Below are positions 46,899 through 60,218 of a stretch of DNA of 64,000 bases, in pieces. The stretch comes from Iris pallida. Its lineage: Eukaryota > Streptophyta > Magnoliopsida > Asparagales > Iridaceae. Within the stretch, counting starts at the first letter, position 1. The number at the start of each line of letters is the position of its first letter. The stretch lies in assembly GCA_029216955.1 (NCBI GenBank), contig JANAVB010003400.1, forward strand, positions 15,239,261-15,303,260, written 5' to 3'. The notes under the pieces are model-generated. The model ran no database searches. It was not told the DNA's origin and worked only from the letters and a program-made list of their open reading frames with translations. Made by a program: the position numbers and the translations under genes.

Positions 46899-49826
46899 TG
46901 TAAACCCCCTAAAATTTTACTATATATTTTATTTTTATTTTTATATTGATATTTATAGTCAAGAACGAATACGTATATGAAGATATTAATTTTTATACAA
47001 AAGTTTATTATAATTTTTTAATGAAAATAGAAAATAAATATTTTATTTCAAAAAATATATAAGTTAATATTTTGTATAAAAAATGTCCCGTCAAATTTTA
47101 GTCAAACTTTATTTTTATTATTATAAAAGGCTATTTTATTTGTTATACAAGCAGGTAATAATTAAGAAAATAATATTTTTTTGATAAAATTATGTATTAT
47201 TTTGCATGAGAGGTACATGAAAATAGATTCATGTATATTTGTAAAAATTGATTTTAAATATCCTTTGGACTTATTTTAAATTTATAAAAGGTGTTTTAAA
47301 TTACTTTAGTATTTAAATAATGTGGTGAATTTAAATTGGGTTTAGATTGTACTAAATTAGTTTTAAATTGATTAAATTGTAGGTGGATTTATCTAATGGG
47401 ATTTAAGGCGGTCCTAACCCTTATCTAATAAGGATTCCTCCACCCTATTTATAGGGAAGCTTTCCATTATTTTCTTCACAATAACCATCCACAATTGTGC
47501 CCGTACCGTGTCGGTGTCCACCATCCTCCGTGTTAGCCTGTGTTGGCCTCGGGTCTGACCCCGGATGTCTTTCCAATATTTTGATTACTATATTATATGT
47601 AACAATTATCGTGTCCGACACACTCGGTCACTTCCACAAAATTCTCCGTCCGTGTCATGCAGGACACACCCGACGCAAATCTCTAAAAACCAAACCCTAG
47701 CCCTAGCCCTATCCCTAGTAGTAGCTAGTCAACCCGTCGCCTGGCCGCCACCTGTTCCGCAGCTGACACCAACACCACCTCCACTGTTGCTCGTGTCCAG
47801 CCGACCCACTGCCCGTGGCTTCCTAAACTACCACCGCCGGTGGCACCACCACCGGTGGCACCACCACCATCCCATGGCCACCCTCACCATACTCGACCAC
47901 CCCATCACCCTATGTTCCATCCGCAGATCACCCACCAGCCACCTGCGCCCGGCCGAAACCTTAACCCCAAACCATCAAAACTACCACTAACCTCCGACCG
48001 ATGAACAGAGCTGACCGATCACCCCCAAGCTATCCGACGCCAGATCCGACGTTGACAGACCGTTCACTGCCCCTGGCAGCGAGCGCTTCCCGAAGCCGCC
48101 CTACTGTGCTGCCTCCAGCCTCGGACGCCATCACCCGAGCACTGCTCTGCCAGTTCGAGTGCCGCTGTGTCGAGACCGTGGCGTCGCGAGGTGCCGAGCC
48201 TCCCTTGTGAGAACCCTCTCTGCCGACTCTGTCGACTCTGCCTGCACTGCCGAGCACCCATCACAGTGGAGACCCCGCTGTGTCCTGATCTCGCGACCGC
48301 CCAGCCGTGCCTTGAACCCGCAACCACCCTCTTCTCCGACCATTCTAGTGCCGCAATGCTGCACTCCGGAGAAGTCGCCACCACAGCTCCCTCCGGTGTC
48401 CGCTGCGACCACGGTGAGCTGTCGTGCCCTCCGGTGAGCCTTCTTCCTCTCCCTCTTTGCTTCTCTCTCTCCCCTTCGACTCTCTCAATCTCTCTCCTGC
48501 TCTCCCTCTCTAATCGGTTCTTCACTCTCTCTCAATTTTTTTTCCTCTCATTAACCTCTCTCTTCCTCTGTCATGGAGAAGAAGCTCCATTAATACCCCT
48601 CTCATCTCTCCCAAACACTCTCTCTTGAGTTAATACTTTTGTTCACTTTTACCTAGGAGTTTTTATTAAGGCTTTAACATAAAAAATTTAAATCTTAACT
48701 TTGTATTTGTCTAATGTTAAATTTTTTGCAATAATTATATCATGTGATAGCTTCTTGATAAGCCTGGATAGTGAGTATTATTTTGATACTCTACAGAAAT
48801 CATAAGAAATTAAGGTTTAGAATTAGAAACAATTGTGAGTAGAATCTCTTGATCAAAACCAATTAGATTTAGTGGTGTATTAACCAACTTGTACCCATCA
48901 TTATCATTACAGGAGATCTTCCAGCTCTTTTTACCTACTCGTACTTCCTGGAGCAAGGCAAGTACATTCTATGGTTTTGATCAGTGCATTTCTTGTTCTT
49001 TATTGCTGACACACTGCGACACGTTCATGATCTTACCTGTCTTGTTCTTTCATGTTCTTACTTGAATCTTGGGGTGGGGAAATACTCTAGATATGTGACC
49101 AAACCCGGATACTTATTCATGATCTTTAGCTTAGGCCTCGCACAGTGCACGCGGTCCTAAGCCGTACCTTATATGATCTTTCAGGATCTTTTCATGCTCT
49201 TTCATGGTCTTACCCAAGCCGGTCACATATCATAGAAGTTTTCAAACATATAACACATGTTCAGGATCTTGTTCTTACATTAGTTTCCTATGATCCTGAT
49301 CTTGATATATGCTATAATCATGATCTTTCCTGTATCTTTATAGCAGTAGTTCATGTTCTTCATGTTCTTTACATATCATGTTCTTCTTGTTCTTCAGCAT
49401 TTACTTTCCATATCATGATGTTATTGTTCATTACCTAGAACTGTACTTTGCTCCGCTCCTGACTGGATATGTTATGATAGGTGAGATGGAGGCTTTGTGT
49501 GACACATACTATGGACAGGATACTGCCTTCCCTGTTGAGCCAGCTGGAGCTGCTTCTGACCTAGAGGCTGCAGAAGCCTAGTTTCTTAGTACTTTCCATT
49601 TACTTTCCATGTATTGAGACTAGCAGACTTTTATAGTTGAATTGTAATAAATTCAGATATTGTATCTCTTTTCTGGTTGGGACACATTATATAGATGCTG
49701 TGATTCTATACTTTCATGTTTATCTGGTTAGTTTCCCTAGATTGGTACAGCTTACTTCATTGTGTCTAACAATGAAGGCTGGGCGTGTCCGACTCGTGTC
49801 CGATTATTCGGGAGCGGGTCGTGACA
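46899..49826 (+). mobile_element. chromovirus-type LTR, second copy of 26814-29775
   Basis: 2928 bases with the same ends (tgtaaacccc, cgggtcgtgaca), TATA region and GC-rich body. Confidence 0.75.
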
Positions 49827-49831
49827 TGTTT

Positions 49832-50272
49832 TTAGTGGTGAACATAGGAGGGGAGGGAGAGGAAAATTTGAGAGGAAGGAAAATTGAGGGAGAGGAAAAT
49901 TAACTTTACCTCTTCTTGTTTGGATGAACAAAAAGTAGGGGAAGGAAAAGTTTAAAAACAATTTTTTATTTGTTTATGGATATAGGTATAATTACTATTT
50001 CCTCCTTGGTATTCTCAAATGATGATTTAATATTAACTTTTTGAGGGGTAGTGGGGTAAATTCACTCAAATTCCTCTCATCTCTCTCCATTTTCCTCCCA
50101 CATTTGGGAGAAAATTTTTTTGGTGGGACCCACCTACTTTTTTCTCTCAAATTTTCCTCCCCCATGTTCTCTCCCCTTTTCCAAACACCATCATTTAAAA
50201 TTTTTCTCTCACTTTCCCCTCAACTTTTTCCTTCCTCCCATTTTCCACCCTTCCCAAACAGTACCTAAAGGA
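49832..50272. mobile_element. possible MITE, second copy of 29781-30221
   Basis: Same sequence and ends as the first copy. Confidence 0.45.
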
Positions 50273-50433
50273 GGGTAGATATTGTTTGTTTTTATTATTA
50301 TTTTATTTATAATATCAGTATGTATATCTACTAGTATATAGTATAATACCAACATTTCATTATTATTTATTATTATTATCATGATTATTATTTTTATTTC
50401 TTCTATTGATAAATTCTATGTGTATATGCTATA

Positions 50434-51970
50434 AATGGTATCAAAGTATTTACTGTATTATTTTTATTATTTTGTAGTAATATATTCTTAATTGGCGTTA
50501 CACTTGTGTCCCTTAAAAGCTAGACCAGAATCTTTGTCCGACAACATCAATTCATATGCTTGTTGGTCGAATTGCACAACCAACATGTTCTCAACTTAAC
50601 CAAGCTTTGTGACATCGGATTATGCCACCACTTCCTCATTGGTGAGGAAAGTTGTCCCCAACAGAGTCGTCATTTTTGTTTTAACACAAAAAGCCCGAAG
50701 GGCAGAAACTTTGTATTACTAGTAAAAAAAAGAGAGGGTACAATAGAAATCCTAAATAGAAAATTTCGAGTACAATAGATCTAGGGATTAGGGCGATGGA
50801 AGTTAAGTCTACTTCAACGTCTTTACTCTGTTGAATGTGAAGGTTGATGAAGCTTGTTTATTGGTGAATTCCTGACAGGAAAGTGGGCGCTATCACTGAA
50901 AGCTCTCTCTGGGAAGTCACAGCTTACTTAACGTCAGTTGTGCATGTAGCCTCTCTTTGTATGGGCGTCTATATCCAAAAATAATGTCCTTTATTTATAG
51001 CTTTTCATCACTGGAACAACTATATACGCATAGACATAAAATATATTTTCTTGCCTCAGAATTGCATGAAGACGGGAAGGCGCATAGGCACCTGAAGTTA
51101 GTGGAGAGTGAATGTGCATAAGGAACACGTATTACTTGCCATGTAGCTTGAGACATGATGTACGAAACACTAACATGTCAGCACACAAATATGTTACTAA
51201 TGGTATCAAAGTATTTACTTTATCATTTTTATTATTATTTGTAGTAATATAATTCTTAATTGGTGTTACACTTGTGTCCCTTAAAAGCCGGAGCAGAATC
51301 ATTGTCTGATAGCATCTCTTCATATGCTCGTTGGTCGAATTACACAACCAACATGTTCTCAACTGAACCAAGCTTTGTGACATCGCATTACGCCACCACT
51401 TCCTCATTGGTGAGAAAAGTTGTCCCCAACAGAATCATCATTTTTGTTTTAACACAAAAAGCCCGAAGTACTGGAACTTTTGTATTATTAGTAAAAAAAA
51501 GAGGGTACAATACAATAGAAATCCTAAACAGAATTTTGAGTACAATAGATCTAGGGTTTGGGGCGATGGAAGTTAAGTCTACTTCAACTTCTTTACTCCG
51601 TTAATGATCCGATGTGAAGGTTGATGAATCTTATTTATTGGTGAATTCCTTACAGGAAAGGGGGCTCTATCATGAAAGCTCTCTCTGGGAAGTCACAGCT
51701 TACTTCGCGTCAGTTTGCATATAGCCTCTCTTTGTTTGGGCATCTGTGTCTCTTGCAAGTAAAATAATGTCCTTTATTTATAGCTTTTTATTACTGGAAC
51801 AACTATGTATACATAGACAGAAATATACTATTTTCTGCCACAGAAGCACATGAAGACGGGAAGGCACATAGGCACCTGAAGTTAGTGGAGAGTGAACGTG
51901 CACGAGAATCACGTATTACTCGCCACGTGGCTTGAGACATGATGTACGAAACACTGCCATGTCAGCACAC
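50434..51970 (-). repeat. tandem LTR-like repeats, second copy of 30383-31927
   Basis: Units 50434-51186 and 51199-51970. Confidence 0.65.
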
Positions 51971-52330
51971 GATCTCTTCATTGGGAGTAGCTGTGCGTCT
52001 AACTGCATTAGACGCAAAGCATCTCCTGTTGCATACTACAAAATAATTTCTTAGGACTGCTCCTATACAGCTGAAAGGTGAAATGATGATGATGATGATG
52101 CAACCACTAACGTCTTCTTCGGAGTTTCAACACTGTAACTGCCTGAAGTTCATCACTTCATCCAAGAAGAAGACAAAAATCACACGGCTATTGATCATGC
52201 ATCAATTGAACCATGTGTCTTTCTGTCATTAACTATGCGTTTTTCTGATCTTTTTTTTGGCTATGCATCTTTTTTCTTAGTATCTCCAAAAAAACTCATA
52301 AAACTCCAAGGATTGATCTGCTTAGGACTT

Positions 52331-52899
52331 AAGATTTCACACTTAGGCGCATGAAGGTTGTGCACCATTTTGTTTTTTTATGCTTCTACAGTGGTACGCC
52401 CAAGGACATTCACCAAGGCTTCAACTAACCCATTGGCTGCGGTATTGTATATTGAAGAAGCTATGTTCTGGATCTAGTTTTTATCATAAAATCGATAGAA
52501 TGCATGATTCACAAAATGTGGTCAATTATCATGAATAATCTTTCAAGGAAACCCGAAGCGATAGATGACATGGTGCATGATGAAGCTCATTATATTAGAT
52601 GTCTTCACTTCAATGAGGGGTTAGCTTCTGCCTATTTGGAAAAATAATCAATTGTTGCCAGAATAAATCGATGTCCTCTAGAAGAATGAGGGCTGATATG
52701 ACCTATAATATCTATACCTCATGATTGGAATGGCCATGACACGGCCATCGGATGGAAAAATTTTGCAGGTTGATGAATAGTTAGCATGAATTTGGCATGC
52801 CCCCTATTTTATAGTATATCCTATAGTGCCAATAACTATAGTAGGCCAATAATAATCCGTACACTTTAATCGATCATAAAGCTTAGGACTTGGTTTATG
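52331..52899 (-). pseudogene. Tat-type integrase core, second copy
   Basis: Same D,D,E motifs and stops as 32291-32858. In this contig its missing upstream part is present beyond the inserted element, at 60219 onward, with ttatg (52895-52899) and ttatg (60214-60218) at the two junctions. Confidence 0.8.
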
Positions 52900-55800
52900 T
52901 GTCACGCCCCGCTCCCGTAGGACAGATCGTCCTCGCTAAGACGTGATACCGCACGAGCCTAGATTGTGCTCGTGCAAGGCGGGTTCCATAACGGCCGATT
53001 ATAGCGGCTGCGACGGGGTCGTCGCACAGAAGTCCCGTGCAAAGACATTGATTTATAGCCAGCGGAATTAAAGAAGAACACATGAACACAAGTCATTCAA
53101 AGAATCTCTTTTATTGATATTGAATACAAGATTACATCTGGGGGCGCAAGGCCAAATTACAATGTCTCTCGTGCTCACTTTTCTCACATTTACAAGTCAC
53201 TCTGCTCTCTCTCATCTCTCGATACAATACTTGAATCCAGCGGAAGCTTCGGAAGGCGATGTCCATACATTATGTCCTGTATAAGTCTTCAGTTCACGCG
53301 GCCGCACGCTTCGACTCGCCAAGGAACTCCGTGCCTCGACGCATCCAAGCGAGCTCCGCACCACGAGCTTCTACCTGTGCCTGCACATGAAACACTGTGT
53401 GGGTGTCAGTACCACTGTACTGGTGGAGTGAGCTCCTCGCCCACCCATACAAAATCTATACGTTTCATTTACTTTGTGCGACATAAACCCTTTTATGATT
53501 GTCTTTCTATTCTTGCCTTAGGATCAGTTTTAGGACCGGCACCCTAGCGCAACTTTGTATCGGGACCATCCCGTGCTTGCAATGTCAACGTTAACTCATA
53601 CTTTGTCGCTAGACCACTTTTCGTGCCAACAACGTTAACATATCAAGTCGTGTTTGCCTTACGGCCATAATCAGAGACGCAGCTACACGAAAGACTCTAT
53701 TTCCTTGCCTCTAGACCTTTCTCGTGCTTGCATTGTTGACGCACCGACTTATACTTATCTTTTGTGCCAAACTCTGGGACGTAATGACTCGGTCGTGCCA
53801 TAACTCGATTCGTGCTTCAATATCACCGAGGCAGTACCTCCTTGCTTAGTCTCGCATACACTTGTGTTTTTGACAACGCGACCGTGCCTCATAACTCAAC
53901 GTAACTTCACACAACATGCCCTACGGCCCTTTTGACTTAACTCGCAACTTAACAGTCGATGCCACATCTCGTGCCGAAGCACGTCGCCTTCGCTGTAGCC
54001 AAATCTTAGGCTCAGACATTGTGTCTTTTTAACTCATACATATTCAACTCAATCCAAAGGCACCTACGCGGATTGCCGCCCGTGCCGACACATCTATATG
54101 AATGGTCACTGGCCTATCCAGCCATATTGGACATAAAACTTACCATGTCAGTTGTTAATAATTTATATTAAGTGTTTGTTATGGGATTGGCCTAACCAGC
54201 CGCCTTGGACGTAGCCTGGCAGTACGGGACCCTTTCAACGCAGGTAGCGAGCCCCGATGAAAGTCCCCGTCTTACCGATCGCCTTACCAGCGTTGCCTAT
54301 TACCCAGCTCGGCTACAACCAGTTTCTTCCTAGGCCGAGACGGTCCCGTGGCCCCGGAATTCCGCTCGAAGAAACCACTCCTTGTCGACAAGTTGTCCAA
54401 GTTCATAAGGGTTTACATGGTGTATTTTAAGATACCGTTGGGGCTTGTTATGTGATCAATTCATTTACTTGGTTATTTTACTCTTTCCACTCTTTGTACT
54501 TCCTGTGCAGAGCCCCTAACCAGGGTTGCCTTGGCGACTAACCATCGCTTAGACTCAACATTCCTTGAACTCAGGGAACGGCTACTGCATAGCCTTCCAA
54601 CTTGACTTGAACATAACGTGTTTCCTTAAGTATCGACCGACCGTGGCTAACTTTCCACTGAACCGACCGTGGCTCGTGCTTCTAAACCGACTCGTGTTCT
54701 ACGTAACGTTGTCGCCCAAGTCTTACTTTATATGACGGGCCTTGGGGTCGTGGGACTATTTATCTTGACAACCGCAGAATGAGCGGGACAGCACGTAGAA
54801 CAACTTAGGTCGACCGGCATTACTTTGCCTAACTCACTCAAGCCTACAACTTAACCCAAGGGACGAGCAAAGGCTATGCCAAGCCTTGCGGGACAGGACC
54901 GAGCATGCTTTAGCAAGCATTTGTGCGGGCGACGCCTATGACTTAGGCTAACTCTCAGCTTTTGCACCGAAGACCAACTTTCCTTCTCCCAAGTCACGGG
55001 ACGAAGGACCGAGTGTCATTTTTAAAGCATGCCGTGTACCAACTCTAAGCCGACAGTGGGACGTTTTCCATGTTCTAAACTCGATTCAAACCGTCGGGAT
55101 TATTCCCTTAGCTATGTGGATGCGTAGCTTTTATTTATCAAGCCTAACTTGTGCAAATTGAAAACACGATTTATTATGTGAAGGCAAAGATGAGGAGAGT
55201 TCACCGAAACTACCCCACCTGAGCGATGTCTCCGAGCAAGCCGTTTGCAAGGCTAAGGCCGAACGCCGTCGGCGTTTCGATTCCTCCGATTGACTTTGCG
55301 GGACGGGACACTACATCATACACCACTCAGAACAAGTCTCGTCCTCGAGACTTTCCTGAAGGCAAGCTATCCTACCATTTCTATGGCCAAGACTTAATCG
55401 TACACGTTTCGCCTACGCGTTCCTTCGATTCCGAGCCACGCTCGCACTAATATCAATCTTTCCTTTAACACGAATTCAAGATCTCGACACACTCCCATCT
55501 TTCAAGCCTTGCTTGAACTCGTCGCATCACTTGGCTGGATCGTGCACGCATTCCAAGCGTCCCCAAAATACATGCATTCAGCCAAGCCGCATGATAGAAA
55601 ATTTGTCATTCTCACCCGAGTCGCATCGTGCACATACCCAGGCGTCCCTGAAATATATGCATGTCAGCCGAGTCTCGTGAGCAGGGTTTCCTATATTCGT
55701 GATTTCCATGCATTCCAATCCTCAAGATCAATCTTTTCGATTAGCTAACACTTGCAACAGGGCGTCTCGCCTAACCGCTAGGCTATTTCTTTTCGAGGCT

Positions 55801-58800
55801 AAGTCAATGTCAGGATTGGAATCATAGTTCCCCAACAATAATGCCAACACTGACCCCAATCCTAGGGTCAAACCAAAGTCGATAGTAAGGGATTTTCTAC
55901 CCCAGCTCGCGTCACTCAGATTTCTAAACATCAAGCACGATCACCTAATTCGCATTACGGCACGCGTTGTGTATATTCAAATCCCTTCAATTCACCAATT
56001 CTAACCAATTCATGTATTCGATCATGAGGTCGTCTCGCTCGACAATACGTTGCGCCCCAATCTCACGCGAGTCTGATAATCCGCGGTGGTTTATGAATCA
56101 CCATGCAACGCTCCCGCAGAATAATCATTCTCATCGGGGCGTAACTCTTGTTTGAGTTTAGACTCATTCATTCTCGATACGCGAATTGGACCTACTCAAT
56201 CCTCAAGTTCAATCGACAAGCACACAAATTCAATCTCGAGTCTATCTTCGCGTCAAACCACAAGTCGAAGCACAAATTGTCGCACCGTACAAGTTCGACC
56301 ACTCCCGCTGTATGAGTCACCATACCAGCGCTCACGCAGAGTGATCGCCCTAATCGGTGTGACGCATGTGCGAGGCTAGAGTAGCGCTCGCATAAGACAA
56401 GAACGTCAATGTTGTGGTTATCGACAAAGCAAATCCAAATATTCTAGTTTTCATCCAAGCTAAGTTTGATCGTCATTCATTCAACTTAGAAAATCCTCGA
56501 GCCAAGTCTATCTTTTCCTCGATAAATTTCAACATCACGAGTATAGCATCCATCGGACAATGACATTTTGCACGATCGTTATTCGCCGATTTGGAGTACC
56601 TCCGAGTTATTGCATATCGATCTTTGATACGCCTCAATACCATTGACGATATGCGTAACCTGACGATCTTCCTTGCAACCAATTTCGAGTTGTGCATTGA
56701 TGCTGTCATCCGAACTGGATATTCCTCAATTTTCTCGATACTCAAGATCAAGTTCAGTCGCTTTTCCTCAAGCTCGTTTCAAGATCGTTATTCAAAACTC
56801 AAGTCACATTTCAGTTGCATCAATCCGATATCGCACGCGCGATCCTCTAAGTTTCCTCGATCAAGACCATTCAATTTCATTCATCGTTCAGAATGTTTTC
56901 TAACTCACGTTGCTCATTCACAAGTTGTCCGAACGAGATGCTCGTTCGGGACATTCGAAGTCACGACCAACTAGGCGTGACGCGTTCTAAAGCTTTGCGC
57001 GATCGCATCGCCTCGCCGACATACTCGTAATCCTCAATATTCACTCGAACAATTTCCAAGTCAAACCATACACCACTCGGATTCGAGCCATGCAATCTAG
57101 TCCTCAATCACGTTCGCATCGTACGCTAAGACATCCTTCAGATTCGTTCGACGAATCACTAGCGTAGTCGCTCGCGTCGTATCGACGCGCTAAGTCATTC
57201 GCACTATTTCTTCAAAATCCAAATCAATCTTTTGTGTACGCCTAAGCGTTAGTTCGATAGCGTTTCTATCGTTAGACACTCTAAGTGTATCTCCGTTCCC
57301 GACCGAGCAATACTTGTTATCGCTCGCGATTCGTTTGCACCAAGGGTCGAGGTGCGCGACGCGAAACACAACTTAGCCAAAAGGCCGTGTGCATAGCCAT
57401 CATGTGCGGACTATATTCCGAGTTTGCACACTCAATTGCTAGGGTCGACGTTGGACTAATTAGGCATGCACGCGACTTGCTAAGGTCAACGTAGGACTAT
57501 TCGGGCACACGTGCGACTTTGCTAACATTTGCACATATCTTCTATCGAGTCAAGTTTGCAACGTTCGGCACAAAGGCCCTATCGACGCATTTTGGCAACG
57601 GCCTACCAATGCATTGATTGAACGCTTGTACGAGCTTTCAAAAATATTTAGACTTATTGTATGGACATGCCGAGGGACATCTGAGAGAGAGCGCACCAAC
57701 GATAACAACTTGCGGAAGCAACAGAGTTTTGCGGAAACATCGAAGTTAAAGAATTCAGTCGACGGTCCAAGGACGTAAAGCCGTGCTCTGATACCACTAT
57801 GTCACGCCCCGCTCCCGTAGGACAGATCGTCCTCGCTAAGGCGTGATGCCGCACGAGCCTAGATTGCGCTCGTGCAAGGCGGGTTCCATAACGGCCGATT
57901 ACAGCGGCTGCGACGGGGTCGTCGCACAGAAGTCCCGTGCAGAGACATTGATTTATAGCAGCGGAATTAAAGAAGAACACATGAACACAAGTCATTCAAA
58001 AGAATCTCTTTTATTGATATTGAATACAAGATTACATCTGGGGGCGCAAGGCCAAATTACAATGTCTCTCGTGCTCACTTTTCTCACATTTACAAGTCAC
58101 TCTGCTCTCTCTCTCTCGATACAATACTTGAATCCAGCGGAAGCTTCGGAAGGCGATGTCCATACATTATGTCCTGTATAAGTATTCAGTTCACGCGGCC
58201 GCACGCTTCGACTCGCCAAGGAACTCCGTACCTCGACGCATCCAAGCGAGCTCCGCACCACGAGCTTCTACCTGTGCCTGCACATGAAACACTGTGTGGG
58301 TGTCAGTACCACTGTACTGGTGGAATGAGCTCCTCGCCCACCCATACAAAACCTACACGTTTCATTTACTTTGTGCGACATAAACCCTTTTATGATTGTC
58401 TTTCTATTCTTGCCTTAGGATCAGTTTTAGGACCGGCACCCTAGCGCAACTTTTGTATCGGGACCATCCCGTGCTTGCAATGTCAACGTTAACTCATACT
58501 TTGTCGCTAGACCACTTCTCGTGCCAACAACGTTAACATATCAAGTCGTGTTTGCCTTACGGCCATAATCAGAGACGCAGCTACACGAAAGACTCTATTT
58601 CCTTGCCTCTAGACCTTTCTCGTGCTTGCATTGTTGACGCACCGACTTATACTTATCTTTTGTGCCAAACTCTGGGACGTAATGACTCGGTCGTGCCATA
58701 ACTCGATTCGTGCTTCAATATCACCGAGGCAGTACCTCCTTGCTTAGTCTCGCATACACTTATGTTTTTGACAACGCGACCGTGCCTCATAACTCAACGT

Positions 58801-60213
58801 AACTTCACACAACATGCCCTACGGCCCTTTTTGACTTAACTCGCAACTTAACAGTCGACGCCACATCTCGTGCCGAAGCACGTCGCCTTCGCTGTAGCCA
58901 AATCTTAGGCTCAGACATTGTGTCTTTTTAACTCATACATATTCAACTCAATCCAAAGGCACCTACGCGGATTGCCGCCCGTGCCGACACATCTATATGA
59001 ATGGTCACTGGCCTATCCAGCCATATTGGACATAAAACTTACCATGTCAGTTGTTAATAATTTATATTAAGTGTTTGTTATGGGATTGGCCTAACCAGCC
59101 ACCTAGGACGTAGCCTGGCAGTACGGGACCCTTTCAACGCAGGTAGCGAGCCCCGATGAAAGTTCCCGTCTTACCGATCGTCTTACCAGCGTTGCCTATT
59201 ACCCAGCTCGGCTACAACCAGTTTCTTCCTAGGCCGAGACGGTCCCGTGGCCCCGGAATTCCGCTCGAAGAAACCACTCCTTGTCGACAAGTTGTCCAAG
59301 TTCATAAGGGTTTACATGGTGTATTTTAAGATACCGTTGGGGCTTGTTATGTGATCAATTCATTTACTTGGTTATTTTACTCTTTCCACTCTTTGTACTT
59401 CCTGTGCAGAGCCCCTAACCAGGGTTGCCTTGGCGACTAACCATCGCTTAGACTCAACATTCCTTGAACTCAGGGAACGGCTACTGCATAGCCTTCCAAC
59501 TTGACTTGAACATAACGTGTTTCCTTAAGTATCGACCGACCGTGGCTAACTTTCCACTGAACCGACCGTGGCTCGTGCTTCTAAACCGACTCGTGTTCTA
59601 CGTAACGTTGTCGTCCAAGTCTTACTTTATATGACGGGCCTTGGGGTCGTGGGACTATTTATCTTGACAACCGCAGAATGAGCGGGACAGCACGTAGAAC
59701 AACTTAGGTCGACCGGCATTACTTTGCCTAACTCACTCAAGCCTACAACTTAACCCAAGGGACGAGCAAAGGCTATGCCAAGCCTTGCGGGACAGGACCG
59801 AGCATGCTTTAGCAAGCATTTGTGCGGGCGACGCCTATGACTTAGGCTAACTCTCAGCTTTTGCACCGAAGACCAACTTTCCTTCTCCCAAGCCACGGGA
59901 CGAAGGACCGAGTGTCATTTTTAAAGCATGCCGTGTACCAACTCTAAGACGACAGTGGGACGTTTTCCATGTTCTAACTCGATTCAAACCGTCGGGATTA
60001 TTCCCTTAGCTATGTGGATGCGTAGCTTTTATTTATCAAGCCTAACTTGTGCAAGTTGAAAACACGATTTATTATGTGAAGGCAAAGATGAGGAGAGTTC
60101 ACCGAAACTACCCCACCTGAGCGATGTCTCCGAGCAAGCCGTTTGCAAGGCTAAGGCCGAACGCCGTCGGCGTTTCGATTCCTCCGATTGACTTTGCGGG
60201 ACGGGACACTACA
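52900..60213 (-). mobile_element. complete gag/pol-less LTR element (LARD-like) with TSD TTATG
   Basis: Left LTR 52900-55315 (2416), internal 55316-57799, iMet primer site 57785-57796, right LTR 57800-60213 (2414). Both LTRs run tgtcacgcccc...gacactaca, and 5-base duplicates ttatg flank the element at 52895-52899 and 60214-60218. About 20 base differences, mostly transitions, plus a 3-base indel separate the LTRs, so the insertion is young. The primer site at the right-hand LTR puts the element on the minus strand. A purine tract at the inner edge of the left LTR is weak (GAGTGGTGTATGA). No gag or pol is present, so it must have moved with proteins from elsewhere. It sits inside the zinc-binding region of a Tat-type integrase. 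Confidence 0.92.
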
Positions 60214-60218
60214 TTATG

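Larger units (their letters stand above)
39471..59497. repeat. second copy of 19256-39457, probably a false duplication
   Basis: Starts at the base equivalent to 19256 and follows it through every element to the equivalent of 39457. It is 20027 bases against 20202; 174 of the 175 missing bases fall before 52900. The individual parts are listed below with their own positions. See the first finding for the argument that these are two overlapping contigs. Confidence 0.93.

Noticed and set aside
19256..59497. Real 20-kb segmental tandem duplication
   Set aside because: The junction coincides with an N gap, missing bases cluster at one contig end, and LTR-specific variants match between copies; contig overlap explains all of it.
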